Below are positions 18,459 through 23,731 of a stretch of 23,998 nucleotides of DNA, piece after piece. Numbering within the stretch: position 1 is the first letter of the stretch; each line of letters begins with the position of its first letter. The notes under the pieces were generated by a model. The model had not been told where the DNA came from, searched no databases, and saw only the letters and a list, made by a program, of their open reading frames with translations. Origin of the DNA: Clostridiales bacterium UBA4644. GTDB taxonomy: Bacteria > Bacillota > Clostridia > Oscillospirales > Butyricicoccaceae. Where the stretch lies: the NCBI GenBank assembly GCA_002405755.1, contig DHMK01000035.1, forward strand, positions 15,073 through 39,070, written 5' to 3'. The position numbers and the translations under genes were made by a program.

Positions 18459-19223
18459 ATGGAGCGAATCAAAAGGCTGGGCCGCTATCAGAAATGGATC
18501 CTGATCGGGATGACCGTGATGGTTCTGGTGTTTGCGGTGCTGTATCCCGTGACGCTGCGGCGGGTGGGCTTTGCCTACCAGGGCGCCATCCTTGTTCCGC
18601 GCGTGGAAAACGGAAAGACCGTATATTCCGGCAAGCTCCGGGGAGAACCGGCGCGCTTTACCGTGTCGGAGGATAAGACGGTGGTATTTCAGTACGGAAG
18701 CCGGACCTATGGCCCGTATACGGTGAAGGAGGATCCCTCCGCTATCCCGCAGGGAGAGGAAATGGCAGACCGCATGACCGGCGTGGAGCTTCGCGAGGGG
18801 GAAACGATCCTGTTCCGCGGGGGCGTCGTGGAAACGGGCGGCGATCTCTGGCTCTTCAAAGAGGACGGAACGCTGGAAAATACGGAGATCGTCTACTGGA
18901 ACGGCAGCGGGACCGGAATGGATCAAAACGGGAAGGCAGTCAGCACTGTGAAGCCCTCCGCGGCGGTCCTGCTGAAATTGATGCGGGGCCCCCAGCTGAC
19001 CCATAAGGGCACGGGGCTTGCCTGGTTCGGCGGCGTATTTTTGTGCGGCGTCAACGCGGTCAGGATCCTGTTTGCAGACGAGCTGTTCCGCTGGGATCTG
19101 GCCTTTCGGATCCGCAGCGCAGAGGATGCGGAGCCTTCGGAGCTTGAGCTTGCGGGAAGATATATCGCCTGGACGGTCCTGCCGCTGGCGGCGCTGGCGG
19201 TTTTCGTGATCGGACTGCGATAG
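18459..19223 (+). CDS. unknown membrane protein, 254 residues
   Basis: I do not recognise a family. Three hydrophobic segments are visible: about residues 11-31 (WILIGMTVMVLVFAVLYPV), about 187-207 (GLAWFGGVFLCGVNAVRILF) and the extreme C-terminus (about 232-252). Between the first and second lies a beta-rich, probably extracytoplasmic region of about 150 residues with YQGAILVPRVENGKTVYSG and YGSRTYGPYTV. Two ATG codons (18456 and 18459) follow AGGAGG (18447-18452); the second has better spacing. It is the last gene of the S9 peptidase run and ends 17 nt before a strong terminator. A partner role with the preceding 169-residue membrane protein is inferred from position only. Confidence 0.8.
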   Translation: MERIKRLGRYQKWILIGMTVMVLVFAVLYPVTLRRVGFAYQGAILVPRVENGKTVYSGKLRGEPARFTVSEDKTVVFQYGSRTYGPYTVKEDPSAIPQGEEMADRMTGVELREGETILFRGGVVETGGDLWLFKEDGTLENTEIVYWNGSGTGMDQNGKAVSTVKPSAAVLLKLMRGPQLTHKGTGLAWFGGVFLCGVNAVRILFADELFRWDLAFRIRSAEDAEPSELELAGRYIAWTVLPLAALAVFVIGLR

Positions 19224-19239
19224 CGCGGCAGACAGAAAC

Positions 19240-19272
19240 AGCGGCGTGACGCAAATGCGTCACGCCGCTTTT
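19240..19272 (+). terminator. intrinsic terminator after the S9/membrane-protein run
   Basis: A 13-bp perfect stem (19240-19252 with 19257-19269) has the loop AAAT and is followed by TTTT (19269-19272). It would also act on transcripts arriving from the minus strand, though with a poorer T-tract. Confidence 0.88.
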
Positions 19273-19282
19273 GATCAAAATC

Positions 19283-19375
19283 ATTTTTTCCCTCTGTTTG
19301 GGCTTGCTGCAGAAGACGAACGGCCTTTTCTACTGCGCGAAACATGTGCAGATACATTTCTTGATAATCATTCAT
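19283..19375 (-). pseudogene. short ORF beginning MNDYQEMYLHMF, apparently without a proper end
   Basis: From an ATG at 19375 the minus strand encodes a convincing helical start, MNDYQEMYLHMFRAVEKAV then RLLQQAQTEGKN. From memory, this resembles short (about 40-60 residue) unannotated proteins common in gut Clostridia. Beyond that the frame stays open through the terminator at 19240-19272 and into the antisense of the 254-residue gene, which is not plausible coding. A run of six T on the plus strand (19284-19289) lies exactly where a one-base shift would create an immediate TGA (19281-19283), giving a peptide of about 32 residues. AAGGA lies about 13 nt upstream of the ATG. It may be a decayed gene or a very small real one. 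Confidence 0.4.
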
Positions 19376-19400
19376 AAAATTTGATTTTTCCTTAAAAGGT

Positions 19401-19422
19401 ATGATATCCAAATGGATATCAT
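19401..19422. promoter_or_regulatory. perfect 22-bp palindromic operator, site 1
   Basis: ATGATATCC-N4-GGATATCAT, a perfect dyad containing GATATC-N6-GATATC (19403-19420). It covers the expected start of transcription from the minus-strand promoter at 19429-19457. The same core recurs exactly 55 bp further on. It is probably a binding site for the adjacent XRE regulator. Confidence 0.75.
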
Positions 19423-19428
19423 ATAAGG

Positions 19429-19457
19429 ATAGTACCACAATTGCATGTTACAGTCAA
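19429..19457 (-). promoter_or_regulatory. minus-strand sigma-A promoter between the two operators
   Basis: -35 TTGACT (19452-19457), a 17-bp spacer and -10 TACTAT (19429-19434) with an upstream TGG, an extended -10. It points to the short ORF starting at 19375. Both operator dyads touch it: site 2 begins one base beyond its -35, and site 1 covers the start region. Confidence 0.65.
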
Positions 19458-19475
19458 GATATCCATTCAGATATC
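19458..19475. promoter_or_regulatory. GATATC-N6-GATATC operator, site 2
   Basis: The second copy of the dyad core (GATATC CATTCA GATATC) directly abuts the AGGAGG ribosome-binding site of the XRE gene (19476-19481). Bound protein would block XRE transcription or translation initiation. The outer bases are less symmetric than in site 1, so it may be the weaker site. Confidence 0.65.
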
Positions 19476-19488
19476 AGGAGGGCGCAAT

Positions 19489-19728
19489 ATGGGGTATTAT
19501 CCAAGAGTGCGGGAGCTGCGGGAGGACCACGATCTGACGCAGCGGCAGCTTGCGGAGCGATTGGGGCTGACGCAGCCGCAATACTGTCGCTATGAGCAGG
19601 GATATCGGGATCTGCCCACGGATATCCTGCTGCAGCTGGCCCAGCTCTATCATACGAGCACAGATTATATTTTGGGCCGCACGGACGATCCGTCAGCGCC
19701 CAGACGGCGGGGCAGAGACAAGGTGTAA
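19489..19728 (+). CDS. XRE-family helix-turn-helix regulator
   Basis: Small DNA-binding protein of 79 residues consisting almost wholly of a Cro/C1-type helix-turn-helix. Helix 1 is VRELREDHDLT. The recognition pair is QRQLAERLGLTQPQYCRYEQG (about residues 17-37). The closing segment LPTDILLQLAQLYHTSTDYILGRTDDP is the usual XRE ending. A TTG 48 nt upstream could extend the frame, but the extension would cover operator site 2 and has no ribosome-binding site; the ATG at 19489 has AGGAGG seven bases before it. No signal or ligand-binding domain is present. The two upstream dyads suggest autoregulation. I could not find a convincing plus-strand -35/-10 pair. Confidence 0.9.
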   Translation: MGYYPRVRELREDHDLTQRQLAERLGLTQPQYCRYEQGYRDLPTDILLQLAQLYHTSTDYILGRTDDPSAPRRRGRDKV

Positions 19729-19765
19729 CACCGAAAAAGCACGGCGTCCGCCTGAAAACCGGCGG

Positions 19766-20158
19766 TCAGCGCGCGTCCTCCGGGAAAAGCCCGGCCAGCG
19801 TCTGCTCCTCCTCCGGCTCCGGCCGGAGAAAGGCCTCCAGCAGAGCGGGATCCTGAAGATCCTTTTGCAGCACCTGACAGATCACCTTGGTCTGGGTGGA
19901 AAAGCAGACCTCGATGAGAAACTGCCGGCCCACATAATCATAAATGCGGGCGGCGGACATGGTGCCGTTGGCCTTGGTGGAGGCGCTGTTGGCGATATAG
20001 CCCACGGCGATCCCGCCCCGGGCAAAGACCCGGATGGCCTCGGTATCGTAAATATTATTGGGATCCTTCCGGCAGAGCAGACGGGCTCCGATGGGGAAAG
20101 GCGATTTGCCCTGACAGCTCTTGAAGCGGGTGACGGTGACGAACATTCCTTCCAGCAT
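19766..20158 (-). CDS. HIRAN-domain protein
   Basis: A 130-residue protein made almost entirely of a HIRAN domain, the fold first described at the N-terminus of HIP116/Rad5 helicases, where it binds single-stranded 3' DNA ends. Visible family features are the start FVTVTRFKSCQGKSPF, the conserved RKDPNNIYDTEAIRV segment, VGYIANSAST and ARIYDYVGRQFLIEV. A short acidic tail (PEPEEEQ) follows. Stand-alone bacterial HIRAN proteins are of unknown function. GGAAGG (20170-20175) precedes the ATG at 20158; an internal ATG (MFVTV) four codons later is also possible. It starts 18 nt after the HD phosphohydrolase stop, so the two are probably co-transcribed. Confidence 0.82.
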   Translation of the reverse strand: MLEGMFVTVTRFKSCQGKSPFPIGARLLCRKDPNNIYDTEAIRVFARGGIAVGYIANSASTKANGTMSAARIYDYVGRQFLIEVCFSTQTKVICQVLQKDLQDPALLEAFLRPEPEEEQTLAGLFPEDAR

Positions 20159-20176
20159 ATGGGCGGCTTCCTTCCT

Positions 20177-20743
20177 TTAATCCGATTGGGCTTTTAGCTT
20201 CCGCAGAGTCTCCTCCCGCAGGGCCTGCCGCAGCGCGGAGAGAACAGGGGAGAAGGCGGCCTTTTCCTGCCCGTAGGTCAGGTTCAGCTGATATTCGTTG
20301 GGCTCCCAGGTGGAGAGGGGCGCTTCGTTGTGCTGCAGGACGGCCTCCATATTGTCCAGCGCCTTATAGATCCGGGCTTCCGGTGTCTGCAGCGCGGCCA
20401 TCTCCTGATAAAGCGCCGTCATCTCTTCTGCATAGGGCGCAGGCAGCGCCGCCGTCCAGCGGAGCAGCAGCGTTTCCTCCCGGTCCTCGTCTGCGGCGGT
20501 TTTCAAAAAGCTGGGGATGTCGCCGGTGAAGGCTTCGCCAAGATCATGGATCAGACACATCCGGATGACCTTGTCCAGATCGGCCTCCGGAAAGGCGTCC
20601 CGCAGGAAAAAGGCCATCAGCGCCAGCCGCCAGCTGTGCTCCGCGACGCTTTCATGCCGTCCGCCGGAGGTGTAGGAATGGCGGGTCACATCCTTGAGCC
20701 TTTCTGCGGTGTGCAAAATATCCAACAGACGTTCCGGCGTCAT
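20177..20743 (-). CDS. HD-domain phosphohydrolase (YfbR/HDDC2-like)
   Basis: A 188-residue metal-dependent phosphohydrolase of the HD superfamily, of the type that includes 5'-deoxynucleotidases. Metal ligands are visible as the conserved His in HESVAEHSWR (His36 and nearby), His66-Asp67 in CLIHDLGEAFTGDIP, and a distal Asp in YKALDNMEAV. The substrate cannot be read from the sequence; nucleoside monophosphates are the family-based guess. An AGGGA-type ribosome-binding site precedes the ATG. It lies downstream of glyQS on the same strand but behind the glyQS terminator, and is followed by the HIRAN gene. Confidence 0.88.
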   Translation of the reverse strand: MTPERLLDILHTAERLKDVTRHSYTSGGRHESVAEHSWRLALMAFFLRDAFPEADLDKVIRMCLIHDLGEAFTGDIPSFLKTAADEDREETLLLRWTAALPAPYAEEMTALYQEMAALQTPEARIYKALDNMEAVLQHNEAPLSTWEPNEYQLNLTYGQEKAAFSPVLSALRQALREETLRKLKAQSD

Positions 20744-20781
20744 GACGGTCCCTGCCTTTCGTAAAGAATCAAAGAAGAAAA

Positions 20782-20805
20782 GGGCCTGACGCTGCCGTCA
20801 GGCCC
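20782..20805 (-). terminator. intrinsic terminator after glyQS
   Basis: A 10-bp perfect stem (20782-20791 with 20796-20805) has a 4-nt loop. On the minus strand it is followed by TTTTCTTCTTT. It lies 10 nt after the glyQS stop. Confidence 0.9.
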
Positions 20806-20814
20806 GAAAATGCA

Positions 20815-22230
20815 TCAGAACTCCAGCTTGCTGCGGATAAAGGCCTCCAGCTCACTGATGGGCATACGCACCTGCTCCATGGTGTCACGGTCGCGGACGG
20901 TGACGCAGTCGTCGGCGGGCGTGTTTTCGTCGCCCACGGTCTCAAAGTCCACCGTGATGCAGTAGGGCGTACCGATCTCGTCCTGACGGCGATAGCGCTT
21001 GCCGATGGAGCCGGCGTCGTCATAATCCACCATGAAGGACTTGGCCAGCATGGCCTGGATCTCCTGGGCCTTGCCCGCCAGCTTTTTGCTCAGGGGCAGC
21101 ACGGCGCACTTAAAGGGCGCCAGCGCAGGATGGAAATGCATGACCACGCGGATGTCGTTCTTTTCGGGATCCACGACCTCTTCGTCGTAGGCCTCCACCA
21201 GGAAGGCCAGCGCCACACGGTCGGCGCCCAGAGAAGGCTCGATGACATAGGGCACATAGCGCTCGTTGGTCTCGGGATCAAAGTAGCTCAGATCCTGACC
21301 GGAGGTCTTGATGTGCTGGGTCAGGTCGTAATCCGTGCGGTCGGCCACACCCCAAAGCTCACCCCAGCCGAAGGGGAAGAGATATTCAAAGTCTGTGGTG
21401 GCCTTGGAATAGAAGGAGAGCTCCTCCTTTTCGTGGTCCCGCAGGCGGAGATGCTCGTCCTGCATGCCAAGGCCCTTGAGCCACTTGTGGCAATATTCCC
21501 GCCAATACTGGAACCATTCCAGATCGGTGCCGGGCTTGCAGAAAAACTCCAGCTCCATCTGTTCAAACTCACGGATGCGGAAGATAAAGTTGCCCGGGGT
21601 GATCTCATTGCGGAAGGACTTGCCGATCTGCGCCACGCCGAAGGGGATCTTCTTGCGGGTGGTGCGCTGGATATTGCGGAAGTTGACAAAGATGCCCTGG
21701 GCCGTTTCGGGGCGGAGGTAGACCTCGGTGGAATTGTCTTCCGTAACGCCCTGGTGGGTCTTGAACATCAGATTGAACTTGCGGATATCGGTAAAATCAG
21801 ACTTGCCGCAGCCGGGGCAGGGGACCTTGTTGTCGCGGATAAAGGCCACCAGCTCTTCGCCGGTCATGGCCTCCACATTGACATCCATGCCATGCTCCTG
21901 CACATAGGCCTCCACCAGCTTGTCCGCCCGATGGCGCATTTTGCAGGCCTTGCAGTCGATCAGCGGATCGTTGAAGGTGGCCACATGGCCGGAGGCGACC
22001 CAGACCTGCTTGTTCATCAGGATGGCAGAATCCAGACCCACATTGTAGGGGCACTCCTGGACGAATTTTTTCAGCCAGGCACGCTTCACATTATTCTTAT
22101 ATTCCACGCCCAGCGGACCGTAGTCCCAGGAATTGGCCAAACCGCCGTAGATCTCGCTGCCGGGGTAGACGAAACCGCGGTTTTTGCACAGGGCGACGAC
22201 TTTGTCCATGGTTTTTTCCGAGTGTTTCAT
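20815..22230 (-). CDS. glyQS: glycyl-tRNA synthetase, single-chain alpha2 type
   Basis: Cytoplasmic class II synthetase charging tRNA-Gly, of the homodimeric (eukaryote/archaea-like) type rather than the alpha2-beta2 GlyQ/GlyS type. In 471 residues it shows the N-terminal [20 protein letters not shown] segment (about 28-47), a zinc-type insertion with Cys93, Cys96, Cys138 and Cys141, motif 2 as GKSFRNEI...[14 protein letters not shown] (203-230), motif 3 as [14 protein letters not shown] (about 320-335), and the C-terminal anticodon-binding domain. GGAGGT (plus strand 22239-22244) supports the start. It has its own promoter and terminator. The leader is only about 30 nt, so there is no room for a T-box. 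Confidence 0.97.
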   Translation of the reverse strand: MKHSEKTMDKVVALCKNRGFVYPGSEIYGGLANSWDYGPLGVEYKNNVKRAWLKKFVQECPYNVGLDSAILMNKQVWVASGHVATFNDPLIDCKACKMRHRADKLVEAYVQEHGMDVNVEAMTGEELVAFIRDNKVPCPGCGKSDFTDIRKFNLMFKTHQGVTEDNSTEVYLRPETAQGIFVNFRNIQRTTRKKIPFGVAQIGKSFRNEITPGNFIFRIREFEQMELEFFCKPGTDLEWFQYWREYCHKWLKGLGMQDEHLRLRDHEKEELSFYSKATTDFEYLFPFGWGELWGVADRTDYDLTQHIKTSGQDLSYFDPETNERYVPYVIEPSLGADRVALAFLVEAYDEEVVDPEKNDIRVVMHFHPALAPFKCAVLPLSKKLAGKAQEIQAMLAKSFMVDYDDAGSIGKRYRRQDEIGTPYCITVDFETVGDENTPADDCVTVRDRDTMEQVRMPISELEAFIRSKLEF

Positions 22231-22265
22231 AGAAGCAAACCTCCAATTATCGATTTACTCCTTAT

Positions 22266-22294
22266 AGTTTATGCAAAAAAATAACTGTTGTCAA
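22266..22294 (-). promoter_or_regulatory. glyQS promoter
   Basis: On the minus strand, a perfect -35 TTGACA (22289-22294), a 17-bp spacer and -10 TAAACT (22266-22271). The -35 overlaps by five bases the -35 of the rightward promoter at 22288-22316. Confidence 0.75.
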
Positions 22295-22316
22295 GTCGGA
22301 AGAAATGCGTTATAAT
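22288..22316 (+). promoter_or_regulatory. rightward promoter of the tRNA-Pro locus
   Basis: -35 TTGTCA (22288-22293), a 17-bp spacer and a perfect -10 TATAAT (22311-22316). Transcripts would start near 22323 and run through two truncated tRNA copies before the intact tRNA-Pro at 22669 and its terminator. Confidence 0.75.
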
Positions 22317-22405
22317 CATTTTGCCGCGAAAAGAAGCCGCAGGGAAGACGGGCCGGCGCATTTGGCCCCTCCCGCAGCCCGCCCGACGGCAAAGCGCAGA
22401 CCTAT

Positions 22406-22452
22406 CCGGGTGTAGCGCAGCTGGTAGCGCGCCTGCTTTGGGAGCAGGATGC
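22406..22452 (+). pseudogene. tRNA-Pro(UGG) 5'-half copy 1
   Basis: The first 47 nt of tRNA-Pro: 5' acceptor strand, D arm, full anticodon arm and ATGC. One base differs from the intact copy at 22669 (in the D-loop region). The variable region, T arm and 3' acceptor are absent; unrelated sequence follows. It sits closest to the tRNA-locus promoter, so it probably marks the ancestral position of the gene, left behind by integration of a mobile element. Confidence 0.85.
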
Positions 22453-22530
22453 TCCCCTTTCAAGCCGGAAAATGCCATGTCCGCAATCCCTTGATACGCC
22501 TGCGATACAGGCGCTTCCCTCATAAGTAAA

Positions 22531-22570
22531 GGTGGTCAAAATATCCGCTTGACCACATGTTTGACCACAT
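22531..22570. repeat. repeated GACCACA motifs between tRNA copies
   Basis: TTGACCACAT occurs twice in tandem (about 22549-22558 and 22561-22570) with an inverted GTGGTCAA at 22532-22539. A further copy with an inverted partner lies on the far side of the intact tRNA (22812-22835). Repeated short motifs on both sides of a core are typical of arm-type integrase or excisionase sites, but that role is inferred. Confidence 0.55.
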
Positions 22571-22597
22571 CTGGAGCAAAACTGAATTACCAAAAAT

Positions 22598-22636
22598 CCG
22601 GGATTAGCGCAGTTGGTAGCGCGCTTGCTTTGGGAG
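22598..22636 (+). pseudogene. tRNA-Pro(UGG) 5'-half copy 2, diverged
   Basis: 39 nt matching the 5' acceptor strand, D arm and anticodon loop of the intact tRNA-Pro at 36 of 39 positions, ending one base after the anticodon loop. The changes (two in the acceptor strand, one in the anticodon stem) fit a copy carried in by an element rather than the host gene. It lacks any T arm or 3' end. Confidence 0.8.
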
Positions 22637-22668
22637 AATACGACTAGCCGGATAAAATAACTTAATAA

Positions 22669-22744
22669 CCGGGTGTAGCGCAGTTGGTAGCGCGCCTGCT
22701 TTGGGAGCAGGATGCCGCAGGTTCGAATCCTGTCACTCGGACCA
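22669..22744 (+). tRNA. tRNA-Pro(UGG), intact copy
   Basis: A full cloverleaf including encoded CCA. Acceptor strands CCGGGTG and CACTCGG pair (one G-U), discriminator A at 22741, CCA 22742-22744. The anticodon stem CCTGC/GCAGG encloses loop TTTGGGA with anticodon TGG at 22702-22704. The T loop is TTCGAAT. A terminator follows at once. The gene is separated from the nearest good promoter (22288-22316) by about 350 bp containing two partial copies of itself. No clear promoter is visible in the AT-rich 32 bp directly before it. Confidence 0.93.
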
Positions 22745-22753
22745 ACTTTCTTT

Positions 22754-22781
22754 GAAAAACCGCCTTTTTAGGCGGTTTTTC
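22754..22781 (+). terminator. intrinsic terminator after tRNA-Pro
   Basis: An 11-bp perfect stem (22754-22764 with 22771-22781) with a 6-nt loop carries an A-tract on the 5' arm and TTTTT on the 3' arm. It begins 9 nt after the tRNA CCA. Confidence 0.9.
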
Positions 22782-22807
22782 TGCGTTATAAGTTCAATTT
22801 CTGAAAT

Positions 22808-22839
22808 GCGCTTGACCACATCCCAATTGTGGTCAGCGC
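22808..22839. repeat. imperfect inverted repeat with GACCAC/GTGGTC arms
   Basis: GCGCTTGACCAC (22808-22819) and GTGGTCAGCGC (22829-22839) form an 11-bp stem with one bulged T and a 9-nt loop. The left arm repeats the 22546-22558 sequence on the other side of the tRNA. It lacks a T-tract and so is not a typical terminator; an integrase/excisionase-type site is more likely. Confidence 0.5.
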
Positions 22840-22950
22840 GGTAAAATAACGGTTGCAACCTCGGTACGGAGGAACGCCGAAAACCGCAAAATCCCTAACC
22901 CATCCCTAACGGGTGTAACTCGGGTATTTCGCCACAGACACGACGGAAAC
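22840..22950. other. non-coding stretch with short repeats inside the presumed element
   Basis: No credible gene. It contains the 10-bp palindrome GGTTGCAACC (22851-22860) and a direct repeat of ATCCCTAAC at 22891-22899 and 22902-22910, an 11-bp period. Together with the GACCAC hairpin before it, this is a dense cluster of possible protein-binding sites between the tRNA and the first cargo ORF. Confidence 0.4.
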
Positions 22951-22979
22951 TTGAGTTTTTCCTTTTTAGCGCCTATAAT
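22951..22979 (+). promoter_or_regulatory. promoter of the 198-residue cargo ORF
   Basis: -35 TTGAGT (22951-22956), a 17-bp spacer and a perfect -10 TATAAT (22974-22979). It gives a leader of about 80 nt that contains the dyad at 23032-23044. Confidence 0.7.
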
Positions 22980-23031
22980 GGTTTATAGTAGTTTTTGTAT
23001 TGTCAGGTACAGCTAAAAAAATTACCAACCA

Positions 23032-23044
23032 ATCACATTGTGAT
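23032..23044. promoter_or_regulatory. 13-bp palindrome in the cargo ORF leader
   Basis: ATCACA-T-TGTGAT, a perfect dyad around one base, 11 bp upstream of the AGGAGG ribosome-binding site. It could be an operator or a small RNA hairpin. No binder is identified. Confidence 0.35.
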
Positions 23045-23067
23045 AGTGTTTTATCAGGAGGATTTTC

Positions 23068-23664
23068 ATGTCTGATGTAGAAAACGCCTATAAGCAAATT
23101 GCAAGCTTCCTAAATAATGAGACAGAGAAAACGCTATTGATCTGCGGCATAGCCGATGAAGAAAAACACCGGACACTTCTAAAAGCACTGAATGTTCGAG
23201 GGAGGTCTAAAGGTCTAATCTTTCTTATTCATACCACAAAGGATGGGATGGAGGATTTCTTCCGTTGGGCAGGTCTTTCCAAAGTAAAAGTTCCTAAAAA
23301 GTATGGACAGTCCATGCAATTGTCGAACCTTACTATCTATTTCGACAATCTATCCACCAGGAGCAGTAGCAATAAATACGACAATTATGCGTTTGACTTC
23401 ATGATTGTATGGCCGATGCAAAGTGTTACGAAAAATCCAGAAGAGATTCAAATGCTACATGAAATGGCAGAACGGCAGAAGACGAAAAAAATCATTTATC
23501 TCACAATAAAAGAGCCTTGGTACAGCCCTGAACCATTAAAGCCGTACGTTGACCGAATTGTTACACTGGACTGCGAAAATGATAACCCGAAGGAATATCA
23601 GCGAATCATGGCCGCCTACAAAGAAGACCAGATACATCAAGAACAGAGAAACAGATTCTATTAA
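23068..23664 (+). CDS. unknown cytoplasmic protein, 198 residues, accessory
   Basis: I do not recognise this protein. It has no signal peptide or membrane span. Hydrophobic strands alternate with helices: KTLLICGI, KGLIFLIHT, NLTIYFDN, FDFMIVWPM, KKIIYLTIKEP, DRIVTLDCE. This looks like a Rossmann- or P-loop-like fold. GIADEEKH (about residues 27-34) sits where a Walker A would be, with Gly and Lys kept but the second Gly and the Ser/Thr replaced. The C-terminal 30 residues are charged and helical. AGGAGG (23056-23061) fixes the start. Codon use and composition are markedly more AT-rich than regions 1-22400, which suggests recent transfer. It lies between the tRNA-Pro attachment scar and an integrase remnant. 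Confidence 0.8.
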   Translation: MSDVENAYKQIASFLNNETEKTLLICGIADEEKHRTLLKALNVRGRSKGLIFLIHTTKDGMEDFFRWAGLSKVKVPKKYGQSMQLSNLTIYFDNLSTRSSSNKYDNYAFDFMIVWPMQSVTKNPEEIQMLHEMAERQKTKKIIYLTIKEPWYSPEPLKPYVDRIVTLDCENDNPKEYQRIMAAYKEDQIHQEQRNRFY

Positions 23665-23684
23665 TCTTGATATGCAATAGTGTG

Positions 23685-23724
23685 AACAGCCACAGATAGA
23701 GTCGCTTCTATCTGTGGCTGTTTT
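23685..23724. terminator. bidirectional terminator between cargo ORF and integrase
   Basis: A 16-bp perfect stem (23685-23700 with 23707-23722) with a 6-nt loop; TTTT on the plus strand and a GTTC end on the minus strand. It sits between convergent genes. Confidence 0.9.
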
Positions 23725-23731
23725 ACATTAC

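Noticed and set aside
18923..19438. Minus-strand frame read as one 171-residue protein
   Set aside because: Only the segment from 19375 to about 19283 looks coding. The rest passes through a terminator and the antisense of a membrane-protein gene, and the first codons would overlie the operator palindrome.
21130..22284. Plus-strand open frame antisense to glyQS
   Set aside because: It is fully covered by GlyRS coding on the minus strand; its composition is that of an antisense shadow.
22402..22593. Small minus-strand frame across the tRNA fragments
   Set aside because: It runs antisense through a tRNA half and repeat motifs, with no ribosome-binding site or family resemblance.
22406..22636. 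Copies 1 and 2 as functional tRNA genes
   Set aside because: Both lack a T arm, 3' acceptor strand and CCA.
22531..22839. GACCACA repeats as a CRISPR array
   Set aside because: The repeats are about 10 bp, irregularly spaced and in both orientations; no cas genes are present.
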